From Artocarpus heterophyllus (lineage: Eukaryota > Streptophyta > Magnoliopsida > Rosales > Moraceae), in assembly GCA_025403435.1 (NCBI GenBank), contig JAJQZP010000417.1, forward strand, positions 1-64,000: a stretch of DNA of 64,000 nucleotides. Direction: 5' to 3'. This document shows, piece by piece, positions 13,399 to 24,121 of the stretch (within the stretch, counting starts at the first letter, position 1; the number at the start of each line of letters is the position of its first letter). The notes under the pieces were generated by a model, which saw nothing but the letters and a program-made list of their open reading frames with translations, made no database searches and was not told the origin of the DNA. Made by a program: the position numbers and the translations under genes.

Positions 13399-16300
13399 AT
13401 GAAAACCCTCGACGAATCCGACGTCGGAATATTCTGCTACATCTCCAACCTCCCTGGCTTTCGCGGCATTCTCAAGCAAAGGTCTTCTTATGCGTGTTTG
13501 TTTGCTGTTTGGATGCTTAGAAAATTCTGGAAATTTAGCGAATCAGATCATTCTAAGGAAGAAAAAAGAAAAAAAAAAAACTGTAACTTCGTCAATTCTA
13601 AAGCTGGGAAATTTAATTGATTATTTCTATTTTTTTTCTTTTTTTGATAATTGGTACAGGTACTCTGATTTTATCGTGAATGAAGTAGATACTGATGGGA
13701 ATGTTGTCCATTTGACCTCTTTGGATGCACCCCCAGAGGTAAGGGTTTTTTTTTTCTTTTTTTCCCTTCTCCTTAAGTTGATCATTTTGCATACAAATTT
13801 ATGTTTTTGATGATTTTGATAAATCTTCGGATTCGTTCAGACTCGTGAGGAAAGTAGAATTGAGACGAATGATGCTGCGACCAAGAGTTATGCTTCTGAA
13901 ATTGAATCTTTTAGAAGTCTTGCTGGTGATTCTGATGCTGAGATTTTAGAAGCTTTGATTAATCAAATTAATTTTGGTGGTGGTGAAGATGTTTCACCTA
14001 TTGTTCTTTCACCAAATTCTGATAAATCTCATCGAACGGTTAGTGTTAACTTTTCATTTCAGTAAATTTGTTTCTTTATGTACTCTCATGTCTTAGTTCA
14101 GCTTGCACTTGACTCTTACCAAGTATCCAACCGGGTAAGTGAGAGAGCTCGTCATGAACATGCATAAGTTGTATAATATTGTAAGAATTGGGAGATTGAG
14201 GATGAAACTAAAGCAATGTGATAATTTTATTGGTTTGCTTCCTGCCTTTTTTGAAGTTTGATTTTGGGTTTTTTCTTGTTTGGTTTCAATAATAGAATAA
14301 ATGAATTTGCTCTCAGGTTTCTGACTGGTCTAATATTATTAACAAATAATTCATTTTTGATTCCAATTATCTCAGGAAATACATAATTTCTTCAAGAAGA
14401 ACTTCAAGTTCCTTGTCACTGACACCATTGATGGACCAGATGCTTTGTCAAAATGCATCCGCGTTAGATTAAATTCTGGGGGGCAGAACAACCAAGGCAG
14501 GAACTCCAAGAAACGAAAAGAAAGAGGTGATAAACCTTTCGATAGCAGGGGTTCAAATGACTGGCCAGAGCATGTTGGCAAATTCCTTAGGTAAAAGCGT
14601 GTTTCATTTCATTTACTGGCCTTCCAAAGATAGCAGGGTTCGGTGGAAGGAAAATTAAAAAAAAAGGGTGTTATATTTGTTCCTGCCTTTTGTTAACATA
14701 AGCATAACTTCTTGTCATTCTTAGAGATATCTACGTACTCTTAATTTAAAGGTTCTTCTGGATGTTGATTTTTAGGTTTCATCTTTACAAGGAAAACAAG
14801 GATTCACAGGAGGCATTAGGAGTAATAGGAAAGATGCTTGGCATCCAGGTACTTGTTCCTAGGTTTTCTTCGTCTCCTCTTGTTTTAATTATTATTTTAT
14901 TTTCTTATTTAATGTATTCATAATTAAATTTCGGTTGTGAGAAGCACAGGGGGCTATGTCCTTGATTTATGATAGAAATAATTACTTAAATTACTTTCTG
15001 ATTGAAGCGATTGAGATAGAATGCGTGTATATCATTTCTCAATCTTGGTGAATGCTTTGCTGATTGACTAATAATCTTGTCTGACAGCCAAGGTCATTTG
15101 GATTCGCAGGAACAAAGGATAAGCGTTCTATCTCAACTCAAAGGGTAGTTTTTAACTTGCTTCTCCTCTTTTTTCTTTTTTTTTTCTGATAATGGTACTC
15201 TGAGTTTAAAGTTTTGATATGGTAATGTTATAGATAGAGATGTCGGTATATATTCAGTGAACAAATACTTGATATTTATGCTGGGTGTGAAGGGTTCTTG
15301 AATTGAAACTTTTTATATCACTTATGATTTTGAAGCGTTAATGGTTTACTTATGAAGTATTTAACTTGTTGGAAATGATAATTTGCTTGAAGACTGATGC
15401 TTGAAATGGATGGTTCATATTACGATTTAGGTAACTGTGTTCAAGCAGCGTGCTAGTAGATTAGCTGCCCTCAATGATAGGTTGATTGGTATTAAAGTGG
15501 GTGATTTCTGGTAAGAGACATGATTTTTTAACTATTGTTTCTATTTCTACTTACCTTGGAGGCTTTGTTGTCTGATCGCTGGATGTTTTGTCAGCTATGT
15601 CAAAGAAGAACTTGTCCTTGGTCAACTCTCGGGAAACAGATTTACCATCACATTGCGGTGAGGATTTTTCCCTTGTAAATCAATTTTTACATTAAATATA
15701 TCTTACAATCCACTTCAATTTCTTATTGCGTGCTTTTTGTTGCACTCTCATAATTTTCAGAGGAGTTGTTGCAGATTCTGAAGAGACCATTATAGCATCT
15801 GCGAGTGCACTAGGAAGACAGGGTTTTATCAATTATTTTGGTCTACAAGTACTTCCTTACTTTTTCTCTTTCCTTCCCTTGTGTGTGTTTCCCAAATGTT
15901 TTGTTTTGGACATTTCCTGGCGCAGCTTCATTGATGTTTTGTTTGATAGTAAACACAACTAGGCAGCTGTATTCTCTTATTTGATTATAAATATCATTGG
16001 ATCATAAGCTTCAAAGCTATTTACGTCATTAAGCACTATCTTCATAGTTTCTTGCCATAGTTAATGACCATAAAACACCATCAGATCATTACATGCCTGT
16101 GAAAATCTTTCTGGTATGTTATTTCAGTCTTCCCTTATCTTATTGATGCGTTTTTAAATCTTTAAAATTTCAGCGCTTTGGAAGTGGGTCTGTGCCAACT
16201 TATCTTATTGGTGCGATGCTCTTCAGAGGAGAGTGGAAAGCTGCTGTGAATATGATTCTTGATCCAAGAGAAGGGGATATCCTGTGGTTAAACTATTGTG

Positions 16301-18894
16301 TTTATATTCTTGACTGCTTTTGAACTACTGATTTCTTGCAATCTCCTTTAAGCCAAATTTGGAAAATCGGTATTTGTTTTCCTTAACTTGTTCTTTAAAT
16401 ACAAAGAGATGCAGTCACTAAAGCGCGTGAATATTATAAGGAAACTAATGATATCGATGGGACCCTGAGGCAGTTACCTCGACATCTGGTTGCTGAGAAG
16501 GCTATTGTAAGTTTCTAATATCTTCTCCCGTACAAATTTCTTGTTATAGACCTCTCTGGTCTTCATGAAACTTGGTGCTTTCAAAAGTTTGCTTGTAGTG
16601 AGAATGAAAAAGAAATTGTTGTTTGTGTCGGATAATTCTTTCCCTGCTATGTATACTAACGTGATTTGCAACTGTTGTTCACTTCAACTTCTAATCCGAT
16701 TTGTGTGCTGTATAATGAGTTTTATATTGTTCACTCTCTCCCCTTGTCATACAGCTGCAGTGCTTGAAAAAATGTCCTGGGAACTACCTGCAGGCTCTGA
16801 AAGCAATACCTAGAACTTTGAGAATGATGTAAGTTTTTGCTTCTTGCAAAAAGTTCTCTTTTTTTTTCTTTTTTATTATTATTTTTTTTTAATATTCACT
16901 TGACCTCCAGTGATTTATTTTTAAGGTGTTCTCGGTAATTAATATACCCGTGCATTCAGGTATGTACATAGTTACCAAAGCTACCTATGGAACCACGCAG
17001 CTAGTACGAGGGTGCAAAAATATGGTAGCCTCTTAATTGTGCCCTCTCTCTAGACACTATCTGGGTCTCTCCATGTACTTGTTATAGTTGGGATGCCGTT
17101 TTCGTCTCGTTATAGCCATTAGATGCAACCTATAACGTATGTATAACTTCATTATGTTGCAGGACCTGACCAGGTTGTGGTGGGAGACCTGGTATACTGT
17201 AAAGAACAGAATAGCGAGAAGGTGAAAGGAATTGCCAATGCTGATTGCAAAGATGAAGACTCGAATGAAATATTTGATTCTCATGATTTAGATGACATCT
17301 CTGGCGCAGATCTTCCTGAAGAAAGGAGTAATCCCGTGAAGGTTGGTTATTTTTTATTCTTTTGTTTGTTTAGTCTTCTCGTACCGCTAATAAAACCCAT
17401 CAAATAGGGCGGGCTCTTCCTTACCAACATCTCCTTGATTTATAATTTTTCTCATGGGATAATTATTAACTGTGGTTTTAGTGGTTATAAAAGTTGTACC
17501 ATCTTTAGTATGTGCCATACTGCCTTCAGTTTATTGTCAAAAGGTGATTTACTTTGTGGAGAACTTCCAGAACTCTAATATGCTTCTTACCTTTTTTGCA
17601 GGCTGTTACTGCAGAAGACATTCTTGCTGGAAATTTTACGATTGGTGATGTCGTCCTTCCTTTGCCAGGGTAAAGAAATATGAGCCTTGTGCCATCTGGT
17701 TTATATACTCTTGTTTCAGTTTAAAAATTCTGACACTTGTTTTGACTTGTTTTGGTAGTTCGAGAGTAATTCTTCCAACAAATGACATAGCCCAAGTTTA
17801 TCACGATCTGGCAAAGAAGGTTCATTATTTGGGCTACTCCCTCCGTTACTGTTATTCGTTTGTATTTTCACTTTTTCTAACAAGGTTTAGGGTAACAATT
17901 TCTGGTAGAGGAAGAGAGAGAATTTAAAAGAGTGAAAAAAAAAAAGAAAAGAAAAGAAGCTAATAGCTGTTGTCTACTTGTTGCTTTCAGGATGCAATCA
18001 GCTTGACGGAGAGTGCACACAATGTTAAGTATGTTGCCGAGTACTTCTATTCCTCAATCGTTTGCCCCTGCTGTTATCCTCTTCCTTTTTTTTCACCCCC
18101 TAGTACTTCTAACTTTTTCAGAGAATTCTCAATTACTAGTATGACCGGAAGTTATAGACGTGTTTTTCAAAAACCAGTGGATTATGAGTGGTATGCTTTT
18201 TGTTTCCTTTTTTGGTTGGGTTCCTTAAGATCAGTTCTTTCCCTGTGCCCTAATACTCCATTTATTTGCTCCTGTTGCTGCAGGGAATTACTGACATATA
18301 CCGATGGTACAGTACCTTTGGTGGAATCAGATTTAGACATTATTGCTAAATCTAAACCCGCACCTGTTGAAGAGAATCGAGTCAATGGAAACGAAGAGAG
18401 GCATGTATCTAACCACAGCGCAAAAAGATCGAAGCGCGTTGAAAGAGATGAAGAACTTCAAAAAGACGATAACGAGGCGATCGGCGAGAGAGAAACTGAG
18501 CTGCAAGCTGAAACCTCTTGTGGCGCTAATTCTCAGGAACCCCAGATGGCGCTCAAGTTGAGCTTTACTCTCCCCGCTTCTTGTTATGCAACAATGGCCG
18601 TCAGAGAGCTCCTGAAGACATCAACTTCTGTATGTACTTGCTTTAGAAGTTTATCTTCTTTCATCAACATGCTTGTTAGTTGTTGCAGACAAAATATCTT
18701 ACAACTCGAATCGAGAATTATCCGATCACCAGATTCGATTAGTCTTAATCAGAACAAATATGCTACCAATCTTGTTTCAGGACTGTAATTCTTCACCTGT
18801 TCTTTCAATTTTTATTTTGTGTAGCAGATACATATTGCATATTTCAATCTTTCAATTGTTTGTGCAGGTCGCTTTTCACAAAACGTTAAACTAG
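13399..18894 (+). CDS. PUS7: TruD/PUS7-family tRNA and mRNA pseudouridine synthase
   Basis: Isomerises uridine to pseudouridine in RNA. Exons: 13399-13481, 13660-13738, 13841-14038, 14376-14590, 14776-14848, 15088-15144, 15431-15510, 15595-15657, 15761-15848, 16174-16276, 16403-16506, 16755-16828, 16960-17024, 17163-17341, 17602-17669, 17759-17819, 17991-18028, 18122-18190, 18284-18629 and 18868-18894. All frames join to 689 residues. The catalytic motif SFGFAGTKDKRSISTQR lies at residues 219-233 plus neighbours, with the nucleophile Asp227. The TruD insertion domain follows (NYFGLQRFGSGSVPTYLIG, MYVHSYQSYLWNHAASTRVQ). The C-terminus has an acidic and basic linker and ends VAFHKTLN. The intron at 16277-16402 is AT-AC (U12 type) and its use restores the family sequence PREGERD. 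The gene converges on TIM23; stop codons are 434 bp apart. Fused N-terminal domains of animal PUS7 are absent. Confidence 0.93.
16277..16402 (+). other. U12-type AT-AC intron inside PUS7
   Basis: The exon end ...GAAGGGG is followed by ATATCCTGTG, one base off the U12 5' splice-site consensus ATATCCTTT. The intron has a perfect branch-site consensus TTCCTTAAC at 16379-16387 and ends TTTAAATAC, an AC acceptor 15-16 bases after the branch A. Joining these ends gives the codons for GERDAVTK in frame. A GT-AG solution in this place does not keep the frame and the family sequence. The neighbouring introns of the gene are ordinary GT-AG. Confidence 0.88.
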
Positions 18895-19328
18895 GGATCG
18901 CATTGAAAGATTTCTGGAGGGACACCAAAGAGAGCCAGTACTGTTTTTATTTTTATGAAAAAATTACCTTTAAATGTTCATTGAACTCGAAAGTCGAAGA
19001 AAATTTATGATGTTCGATGAATAATATGGTCAGATATTTGACATTCGATTCATAGATGTTGAAGAAATCGTACGTTTTGCATGGATTTTGATTTTGGTGG
19101 GAAAAAAGGTTCGAGTGCATTAATGCATTAAAAATAGTAAAAACAATTAGAAAACGAATAGAAAATTTTGATCAAATGGAAAAGCTACAAGACTAAAACA
19201 ATTCATTGAGTAAAGAACCAAAATTTTCCAGCTAATATAATCAGCACCAAAGAAATGCAAAAAGTCGAAAACAAAAAGCATACAGTTTTTCTCTCCGCCG
19301 CCCAAAAATTTGCCACCATCCAAAGAGT
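18895..19328. other. Shared 3' region of PUS7 and TIM23
   Basis: AT-rich sequence between two convergent stop codons. It must hold both 3' UTRs and polyadenylation sites; no separate gene is visible. Confidence 0.7.
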
Positions 19329-19883
19329 CTATATCGGCACGTATCTCTTGACTGCCTGCTTTCCAGCGACCGCCACCGCCGCGGCAATACCTCCGATAGC
19401 GCCTGCGATAGCCGCCGATCTCGGACCCGCCGCGGCCTTGTAAAGCGCGCCAGTTCCCAATCCAGCGACGACGGTGTTCAACAAGTCGTCTTGGCCTCTA
19501 AAGTGAATGACTCCGCTCTCCAAACCAGCGAAGATCAAGCCGAGGATGCCAAAGGTGTTTCCGAACCTCCTTCCGACCTGGCCGCCGGAGTTGAGGACAC
19601 GGTTGACTCGGAGCTTGAGCGTGTCGCCCGGCTCGGCAGCCTTGAGGCCTTCGATGGAGCCCTTGGCGCCGCCAATTATGGCGCCGGACAAGTAGCCGCA
19701 GCCGGTGTAGTACTGGAGGTTCTCGCCCCAGGATCGGCTGGGCTTTGAGGCCTCCTCGATAAAGAGGTGTTCATGGGCGGTTGGGAGATTGTAGAGGTTT
19801 CGGATCGGGACTTGGAGATCCTGGTAGGGATTGTAAAACCTGGTGCTTTGCTCATCGCGGTTGGGTCTGGTGGGATCCGCCAT
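19329..19883 (-). CDS. TIM23: Mitochondrial inner-membrane translocase subunit Tim23
   Basis: Channel subunit of the TIM23 complex, which imports presequence proteins across or into the mitochondrial inner membrane. A single exon of 184 residues, typical for plant Tim23. The N-terminal hydrophilic intermembrane-space part (NPYQDLQVPIRNLYNLPTAH, the conserved plant signature) spans about residues 18-50. Four glycine-rich Tim17/22/23 membrane helices follow: GCGYLSGAIIGGAKGSIEG, RRFGNTFGILGLIFAGLESG, DDLLNTVVAGLGTGALYKAA and AAIAGAIGGIAAAVAVAG. The protein ends KRYVPI. The ATG follows the CT-rich leader and is the first in frame. From memory, Arabidopsis At3g04800 (TIM23-3) lies in the same neighbourhood, so this is probably its ortholog. 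Confidence 0.95.
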   Translation of the reverse strand: MADPTRPNRDEQSTRFYNPYQDLQVPIRNLYNLPTAHEHLFIEEASKPSRSWGENLQYYTGCGYLSGAIIGGAKGSIEGLKAAEPGDTLKLRVNRVLNSGGQVGRRFGNTFGILGLIFAGLESGVIHFRGQDDLLNTVVAGLGTGALYKAAAGPRSAAIAGAIGGIAAAVAVAGKQAVKRYVPI

Positions 19884-20726
19884 GGAAGCCAGAGCTAGTT
19901 TCTAGAGAGAGACAGAAAGAGCGGGCTTTGGAGAGAGATTTTCTTGGTCAAACAACGAAAACCCAAGAATGGCCAAAGGGCAAGGGGGAGGGTTTAAGCT
20001 GACTTGGCAAGTGGAATTCCATAACGTTTTTTCGCTGAAAAGAAACTTTTTTCTCCTCCAGACGCAAAAATAAAAATATTTTGCTTTTTTTTTTTTTTTT
20101 AGTGTGTGTGACGTAAAGGTAAAGGAAGATGATTTACTAAAAAAATAACTACAGAAATAACCATTCTGAGATATTCTAATTAAAATATTTCAAATTTAAA
20201 ATAACTTTCTACTCCATCCAAAAAAAATTCTATGAATAATTTGAAGGTTGATTAATAAAAATCAAGAAAGATTCATTTTGATGAATCTATACGTAAATAT
20301 TTATAACTTGTAAACATTTTTTTATGAATATTACATAATCAAATTATGTAATATAAATGATAATATGATATATTTTTTTAGTGTGACATATAAACATAGT
20401 ATTGTTTTTTAAAGTGTAGCATAATAAATAATTTGCTCTATGTCCTTTTTTTTTAACCGCTTGTGCTAAAGTTTTGGCGGACCGAAGAATTCTGTAGAAT
20501 TATCCAAGCCCAAAATTATTACTGGGCAGTTGTGGGCCGAGGAAAGGACTCTACTTCTACTGTAGTCTTCAGATTGATTCGCCATAAATGGAACTCGAAA
20601 CCCATCTGTTCAACTTCAACAATTCATTTTTTTCTTCTAAGATACTAACGTCAAATTAATTGATCTTTTGATTTTAAGCCAATCGAAATGATAGAAAGTA
20701 GCTACATGGTTTTAATATTATAGATT
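19884..20726. other. TIM23 upstream region and AT-rich spacer
   Basis: The TIM23 leader is CT- and GA-rich. Around 20507-20540 there is a cluster of GCCCA/TGGGC motifs (AAGCCCAAAA, CTGGGCAG, GTGGGCCG), which resemble site II elements common in nuclear genes for mitochondrial proteins. They lie about 600 bp from the ATG, so their link to TIM23 is uncertain. The remainder is AT-rich. Confidence 0.4.
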
Positions 20727-21350
20727 TAGATTACATGTTGTCCACCCTAGTGCCTCTAAGACCAAGTCTCAAAGCCAATTTTGGGAACAGCAAAATTTCG
20801 TCAATTTTGGCGAAGCTACTTAGTCACATGGCCATTAAATAGCAGCTTGAGTTCAAGGGGACACCGGTGCGGTGTCGGCCAAAGACTTCCTGATGTTCAA
20901 GTTGTATATTTGTTCGGTCGAGAGGGTGGCTTTTCGACGCTCAAGTCATGTATCTATTCGGCCAAGAAGTAGACTAGGATTAGGTATGAGAGAGTCCACT
21001 TAACTTGAGGATAGAATTAATGCTCCTATTTATAATACCTTAAATGGACCGGACGTTACCTGGCCCCAGGCCATTTTCATCCGATTCAAGTACGCGTTCT
21101 TCCCAATGAGGAGATATCTTGAGTAGCGGTTAAAGGAGGCCCGAAGGACAATCTTGAAAAAGTGCGCCAATTAGCTGGAAGCTGAGTGACCTCCAAGAAT
21201 GACTTCCGTTTGAACAGGATGGTCAGACGGCCGGGGTGAGCATACCCCCAACACCACCTTTGAGTTGCAAACTCAATTTTGCATACATATCTTGTCAATA
21301 TGTTTGGAGAGGGAGAGGATAACCAGCAAAGGAAGAATGAGCGTTTGTTA
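20727..21350. mobile_element. LTR-retrotransposon remnant
   Basis: A GC-richer block with features of a plant LTR: CACCGGTGCGGTGTCGGCC, repeated short units (GATGTTCAAGTTGTATAT and the similar CGCTCAAGTCATGTATCT), and CTCCTATTTATAATACC before a GC-rich stretch. No matching second LTR is in the window, and ends with TG...CA and target duplications were not found, so this is a fragment. Confidence 0.45.
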
Positions 21351-22224
21351 CAATGTTTCCTTGTATTCATTACAAGTTGTGATACGTCTATTTCAACAAC
21401 TCATTTAAAAAATTGGTGAATAATATGCTATTGTGCTGGAGCATTAAATTTCATGACCCCTTCATTGACCTCACATGACTTTACCATTTTTTTTTCTTCA
21501 TCACTTATATATTACTTATACATGCCTATTCATGTATTGAGAAGTCTATAATGAATTTTTTTTTTTTAAAAAATAATTTCTAGCTAGAATGAAATAGGAA
21601 GTTTATTTGAATTAATCTCCTTTTAATCCCAAAATACATACAAGCGAATTTTCGTACATACCATTTTTAAATATTTATTTTGTATAAATGTTATATATAT
21701 TTATTTGTAGTATAACTTGATATATAATCTGAACGATGATGTGTTATAAATTTTTCTAAATGTTATATAAATGAATACAAATTTTAAAAGCGTTTTTCTC
21801 ATACAAAACATGGGTCAGCTAGGCCCAAAAAGAAGTGAAAGCCCACTTAGGAGCCACAATGCTCGCTGTAAACAGGGGTTGAAGAGGGCTGTCTACCCCC
21901 CCCTATCTCACATCCGGATCCGGTTATAGTATGAATTATTGAATTTCATGTATTAAGAATGGATTTTCAAAAATTCATACTATAAATATAGCCGTATTTG
22001 TGGACTATCCTTTAACAAGCTCCTCTAAATGTCTACATTTACTGCTCACGTGATGAATTTTAAACAATCGTGAGTCAAATTTGTCCCTTTGCACCTAAAA
22101 AAAAAGTTTAAGAGGTTAGTTAAATTAAAAAAAAAAAATAAGGACCAAACCATCACATACATAAAAAGGTTAGGCACTTCTTGAACTATTTAGCTATAAA
22201 AAAAATTGGCAACTATCAGTTTTT
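21351..22224. other. AT-rich intergenic DNA
   Basis: Nothing gene-like is seen. A short GC-richer part around 21810-21930 (GCCCACTTAGGAGCC and an 8-base C run) has no recognisable identity. Confidence 0.5.
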
Positions 22225-22670
22225 AAGAGACAAGTGTAATGAAAGTCTTATTAAAAGAAAACTTTAATGCCAAGTTAAGACAATTTAAACATGTAAATTA
22301 AAAGCAATAAAGAACAAATGTCTAATTACGCAATATAAGTAGGTTAGATAGAAATTGAAAACAAGGTGGAAGGTTTGTTTATCTGCAAATATCAGGATAA
22401 GGAAAGCCCAATCAAACAAAGAATTAAATACCAACTTAAGACAATTTAAGCATATAAATTAAAAGCAATGAAGAAGAAATGTCTAATTACAAATTTTAAA
22501 TGAGTTGGATAGAAATTGAAAACACGGATTTGGATACAAACGTTTACTAATTGTAAAATATTAGACTTCTTGAAAGAAAAGTGTAATGAAAGTCTAATTA
22601 AAAGAGCAATTAAATACCAACTTAAGACAATTTAATCATATAAACTAAAAGCAATGAAGAACAAACGTCT
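22225..22670. repeat. Degenerate long tandem repeat, part 1
   Basis: Several diverged copies share AGTGTAATGAAAGTCT, CAACTTAAGACAATTTAA, AAAAGCAATGAAGAA and GATAGAAATTGAAAACA blocks in the same order, about 160-190 bp apart. The last block leads directly into the more regular array at 22670-23063, so both probably derive from one expanding unit. Confidence 0.6.
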
Positions 22671-23063
22671 AATTACAAAATTTAAATGGGTTAGATAGAA
22701 ATTGAAAGCAAGGATTTGAATACAAAGAGATTAGCTTGCAATGTTTCTACCTTGGGGAGATGAAAATGCAAACTCAAAACATGAAAAGTAAGCATCAATA
22801 ATTCAAAATTTAAATGGGTTAGATAGAAATTGAAAGCAAGGATTTGAATACAAAGAGATTAGTTTGCAATGTTTCTACTTTGGGGATATGAAAATACAAA
22901 CTCAAAACATGAAAAGTAAGCATCAATAATTCAAAATTTAAATGGGTTAGATAGAAATTGAAAGCAAGGATTTGAGTACAAAGAGATTAGTTTGCAATGT
23001 TTCTACTTTGGGGATATGAAAATACATACCCAAAACATGAAAAGTAAGCATCAATAATTCAAA
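22670..23063. repeat. Tandem repeat, three copies of about 128 bp
   Basis: GGGTTAGATAGAAATTGAAA recurs at 22688, 22816 and 22944, a constant spacing of 128 bp. Each unit continues through AAGCAAGGATTTGA, CAAAGAGATTAG, TTTGCAATGTTTCTAC and CATGAAAAGTAAGCATCAAT. The copies are nearly identical, so the duplications are fairly recent. Confidence 0.85.
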
Positions 23064-23272
23064 ACTTGTCAAATAATTATCTTCAAGTGGATGGTGGGTT
23101 TAGGGTCCCCATTGAGGGTGTATTAAAACTTACTGTGTGCCGTTGTGCCATGTGAAAGTAGCTCTTCCTTAAATTAATTGGTCCCAGTCTCTGCGTGTTT
23201 TCACGTGTCCTGCCATCACCTTGCCGTTAATTACAGATCATGAGCATCAGCTACTGAATGGTACAAAAATAC

Positions 23273-23327
23273 TATATATATATATGTATGTATATATGTG
23301 CGTGTGTGTATGTATATATATATATAT
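23273..23327. repeat. TA/TG microsatellite
   Basis: A run of alternating TATATA, TGTATG and GTGTGTG dinucleotides about 55 bases long. Confidence 0.9.
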
Positions 23328-23965
23328 TCAAAAATTTATCAGTTTCCAGCCTACTATAAGATCCCCAATCCCACCCTCATGCCATAGAGCGTGCAAATCA
23401 CGCGCTACTCAATGATAAATGCGGCTATACATATATGCTGTCCTTTTTTTTTGGGAAATGATCTCCTTTCTCGGCAAAGTTGGAACCTATTGAATTGAAT
23501 CATGTACTCAAGTTAAATAGAACGAACATGATTAGTTTTTTTAAGCTACCAAATTACTTGTGGTTAATTGGTCATGAATCATGATAATGTTCCATTACAG
23601 TATTTCATTGAAACATCATTTTTATGGTACTAAGAAGCTTAGCTAGCAGGGGACTTTGACATATGTAAAGTAATGGCAGTATAGGTTTTGGTTACTTTGT
23701 TTCTTCATTTCTTCCTTTTTGGCAGGGAAAATAATTTTAATTTCAGTTCCATTTAAAAGAGAAGTAAATACAAATAAACAAACAAATAAACCAGATCAAT
23801 AGTACTTTCCACTGAATTTATGAACAATTTCCTCTTAGTTGGAGGGTGACTTCACTTTCTTCTTGAAGGGTGTGGTACTGAGTGGGTGCTAGCTGCCCTT
23901 TCTTTCCTACTATAGGACAAACTCCTCGATAAATGAGAGAGAAAGAAATAAGAAAGAGAAAGAGT

Positions 23966-23966
<1 letters not shown>

Positions 23967-23996
<30 letters not shown>
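23967..23996. repeat. (GA)n repeat in the trihelix gene leader
   Basis: About 15 uninterrupted AG units 125 bases before the start codon. GA repeats are bound by plant BPC (GAGA-binding) factors, and many developmental genes carry them in promoters or leaders, so a regulatory role is possible but not shown. Confidence 0.8.
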
Positions 23997-23998
<2 letters not shown>

Positions 23999-24121
23999 AT
24001 TGGTATTTTTGTAGTGCTCTCTTTTCCAACGTTTTGCTAATTTACAGTGAGCCAAAAAGCGGAGACTAGAGGAAAAGAAAAGGAAGAAAAACGCTCACTA
24101 AAAACACACAAATTCACAAAC

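Larger units (their letters stand above)
23064..24121 (+). promoter_or_regulatory. Upstream region and leader of the trihelix gene
   Basis: About 1 kb before the trihelix ATG. It contains a TA/TG microsatellite at 23273-23327, AT-rich sequence, and a GA repeat in the probable 5' leader (separate entry). No exon of another gene was found. The transcription start cannot be fixed from sequence. Confidence 0.4.

Noticed and set aside
18182..18385. Open frame on the minus strand inside PUS7
   Set aside because: It crosses an intron and exon 19 of a clearly supported gene and has no similarity of its own.
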